Assembly: GCA_032260385.1 (NCBI GenBank)
Contig: JAVVEL010000013.1
Location: 1 to 64,000 of the forward strand
Length of the DNA: 64,000 bases
From: UBA9300 sp032260385
Lineage (GTDB): Bacteria; Bacteroidota; Bacteroidia; Bacteroidales; VadinHA17
Reading direction: 5' to 3'
The notes under the pieces were generated by a model. That model was not told the DNA's origin, ran no database searches, and was given only the letters and a program-made list of their open reading frames with translations. Shown in pieces: positions 63,692-64,000 of this stretch (the first letter of the stretch is position 1; each line of letters starts with the position of its first letter). A program made the position numbers and the translations under genes.

Positions 63692-64000
63692 ATGAATGGA
63701 AAAATACTTCTGACCGGTCTTTTTCTAGTCTCAGGCCTGGTCTCAATCCCGGGCATAAATGCCCAATCCCTCTATGATCATGAACTGGCAACATTATATA
63801 ATAAGTCAGATACGTCACAGAGCGATTACACCGAACCACTCAGGGAAGCAAAAAATGAAATTGATATTACCATATCTGCATTCTTCTTGTTTTATAAAAC
63901 ATTCATTTCTTCACAGGATATGCCAACATGCGTTTTTACACCCTCCTGCTCGGTATATACAGTCCAGGCCTTTCAAAAGAAAGGTTTATTGCTGGGATGG
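63692..64000 (+). CDS. Exported YidD-like protein (partial)
   Basis: The window ends inside this gene; 103 codons are visible. A signal peptide (GKILLTGLFLVSGLVSIPG, cleavage after INA) is followed by about 35 polar residues, then the YidD core FYKTFISSQDMPTCVFTPSC and YTVQAFQKKGLLLGW, with conserved P-x-C and T-P-S-C. YidD normally lies in the cytoplasm and helps YidC insert membrane proteins. Here the signal peptide places it outside the cytoplasm. The 3' end is missing. Confidence 0.75.
   Translation, partial: MNGKILLTGLFLVSGLVSIPGINAQSLYDHELATLYNKSDTSQSDYTEPLREAKNEIDITISAFFLFYKTFISSQDMPTCVFTPSCSVYTVQAFQKKGLLLGW

Overview
The window is a piece of a Bacteroidota chromosome, most likely Bacteroidales/Marinilabiliales-like. 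The evidence is a type IX secretion C-terminal sorting domain (944-2797), standalone SusC-type plug proteins, a short RpoD of 288 residues, DUF4294 and DUF4097 families, several Bacteroidota-style promoters (TAnnTTTG), and A+T-rich spacers with weak ribosome binding sites. No rRNA, tRNA, CRISPR array, insertion sequence or phage gene is visible. One assembly gap of 99 N interrupts a tandem repeat at 44179-44277.

Layout. 1-4866 (+): an envelope and ribosome cluster with a membrane-anchored PASTA protein, a T9SS cargo protein, RluD and D-Ala-D-Ala ligase. 4918-12998 (-): glycine decarboxylase, a metallo-beta-lactamase-fold hydrolase, Pcm, ThpR and an unusual 1020-residue kinase/M23/aminotransferase fusion. 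13169-17747: ElbB, DUF4294, DUF3267, a POT-like transporter and an exported PHP phosphoesterase. 17760-21349: an ECF sigma factor with a TonB-tailed membrane partner, divergent from a von Willebrand protein. 21381-34764 (-): a large C1/formate block. It holds formate-tetrahydrofolate ligase, MobA, and two consecutive NuoE/NuoF/formate-dehydrogenase sets, one of which has a NuoF fused to a GltD-like FAD/NAD(P) module; a 28-residue lipoprotein ends the series. 34908-43245: an SDR enzyme, xylose isomerase, xylulokinase, glutathione peroxidase, a GH3 glycosidase with PA14 and an aldose epimerase, together a xyloside-use group. 43293-47300 (-): an exported Pcm paralogue, the 18-bp repeat array, and an ECF sigma/HEAT/DUF4097/helical-repeat operon in which the sigma and DUF4097 genes are broken. 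47351-58996: S9 peptidases, two tandem standalone plug proteins, thrB-thrC, a membrane protein with a winged-helix regulator, a GH18 chitinase and a lipoprotein. 59097-60722 (-): small basic protein, RpoD, cold-shock protein and RRM protein. 61112-64000 (+): three uncharacterised envelope proteins and the start of an exported YidD-like protein.

How they work together. The strongest metabolic story is formate: two cysteine-type molybdopterin formate dehydrogenases with diaphorase subunits, the MobA that makes their guanine dinucleotide cofactor, and Fhs, which links formate to tetrahydrofolate; GcvP, about 25 kb away, feeds the same C1 pool. The fused NuoF-GltD subunit suggests an FDH complex that touches two pyridine nucleotides, perhaps by electron bifurcation (inference). 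The second theme is envelope sensing: two ECF sigma loci, standalone TonB plugs and a TonB-tailed anti-sigma-like protein.
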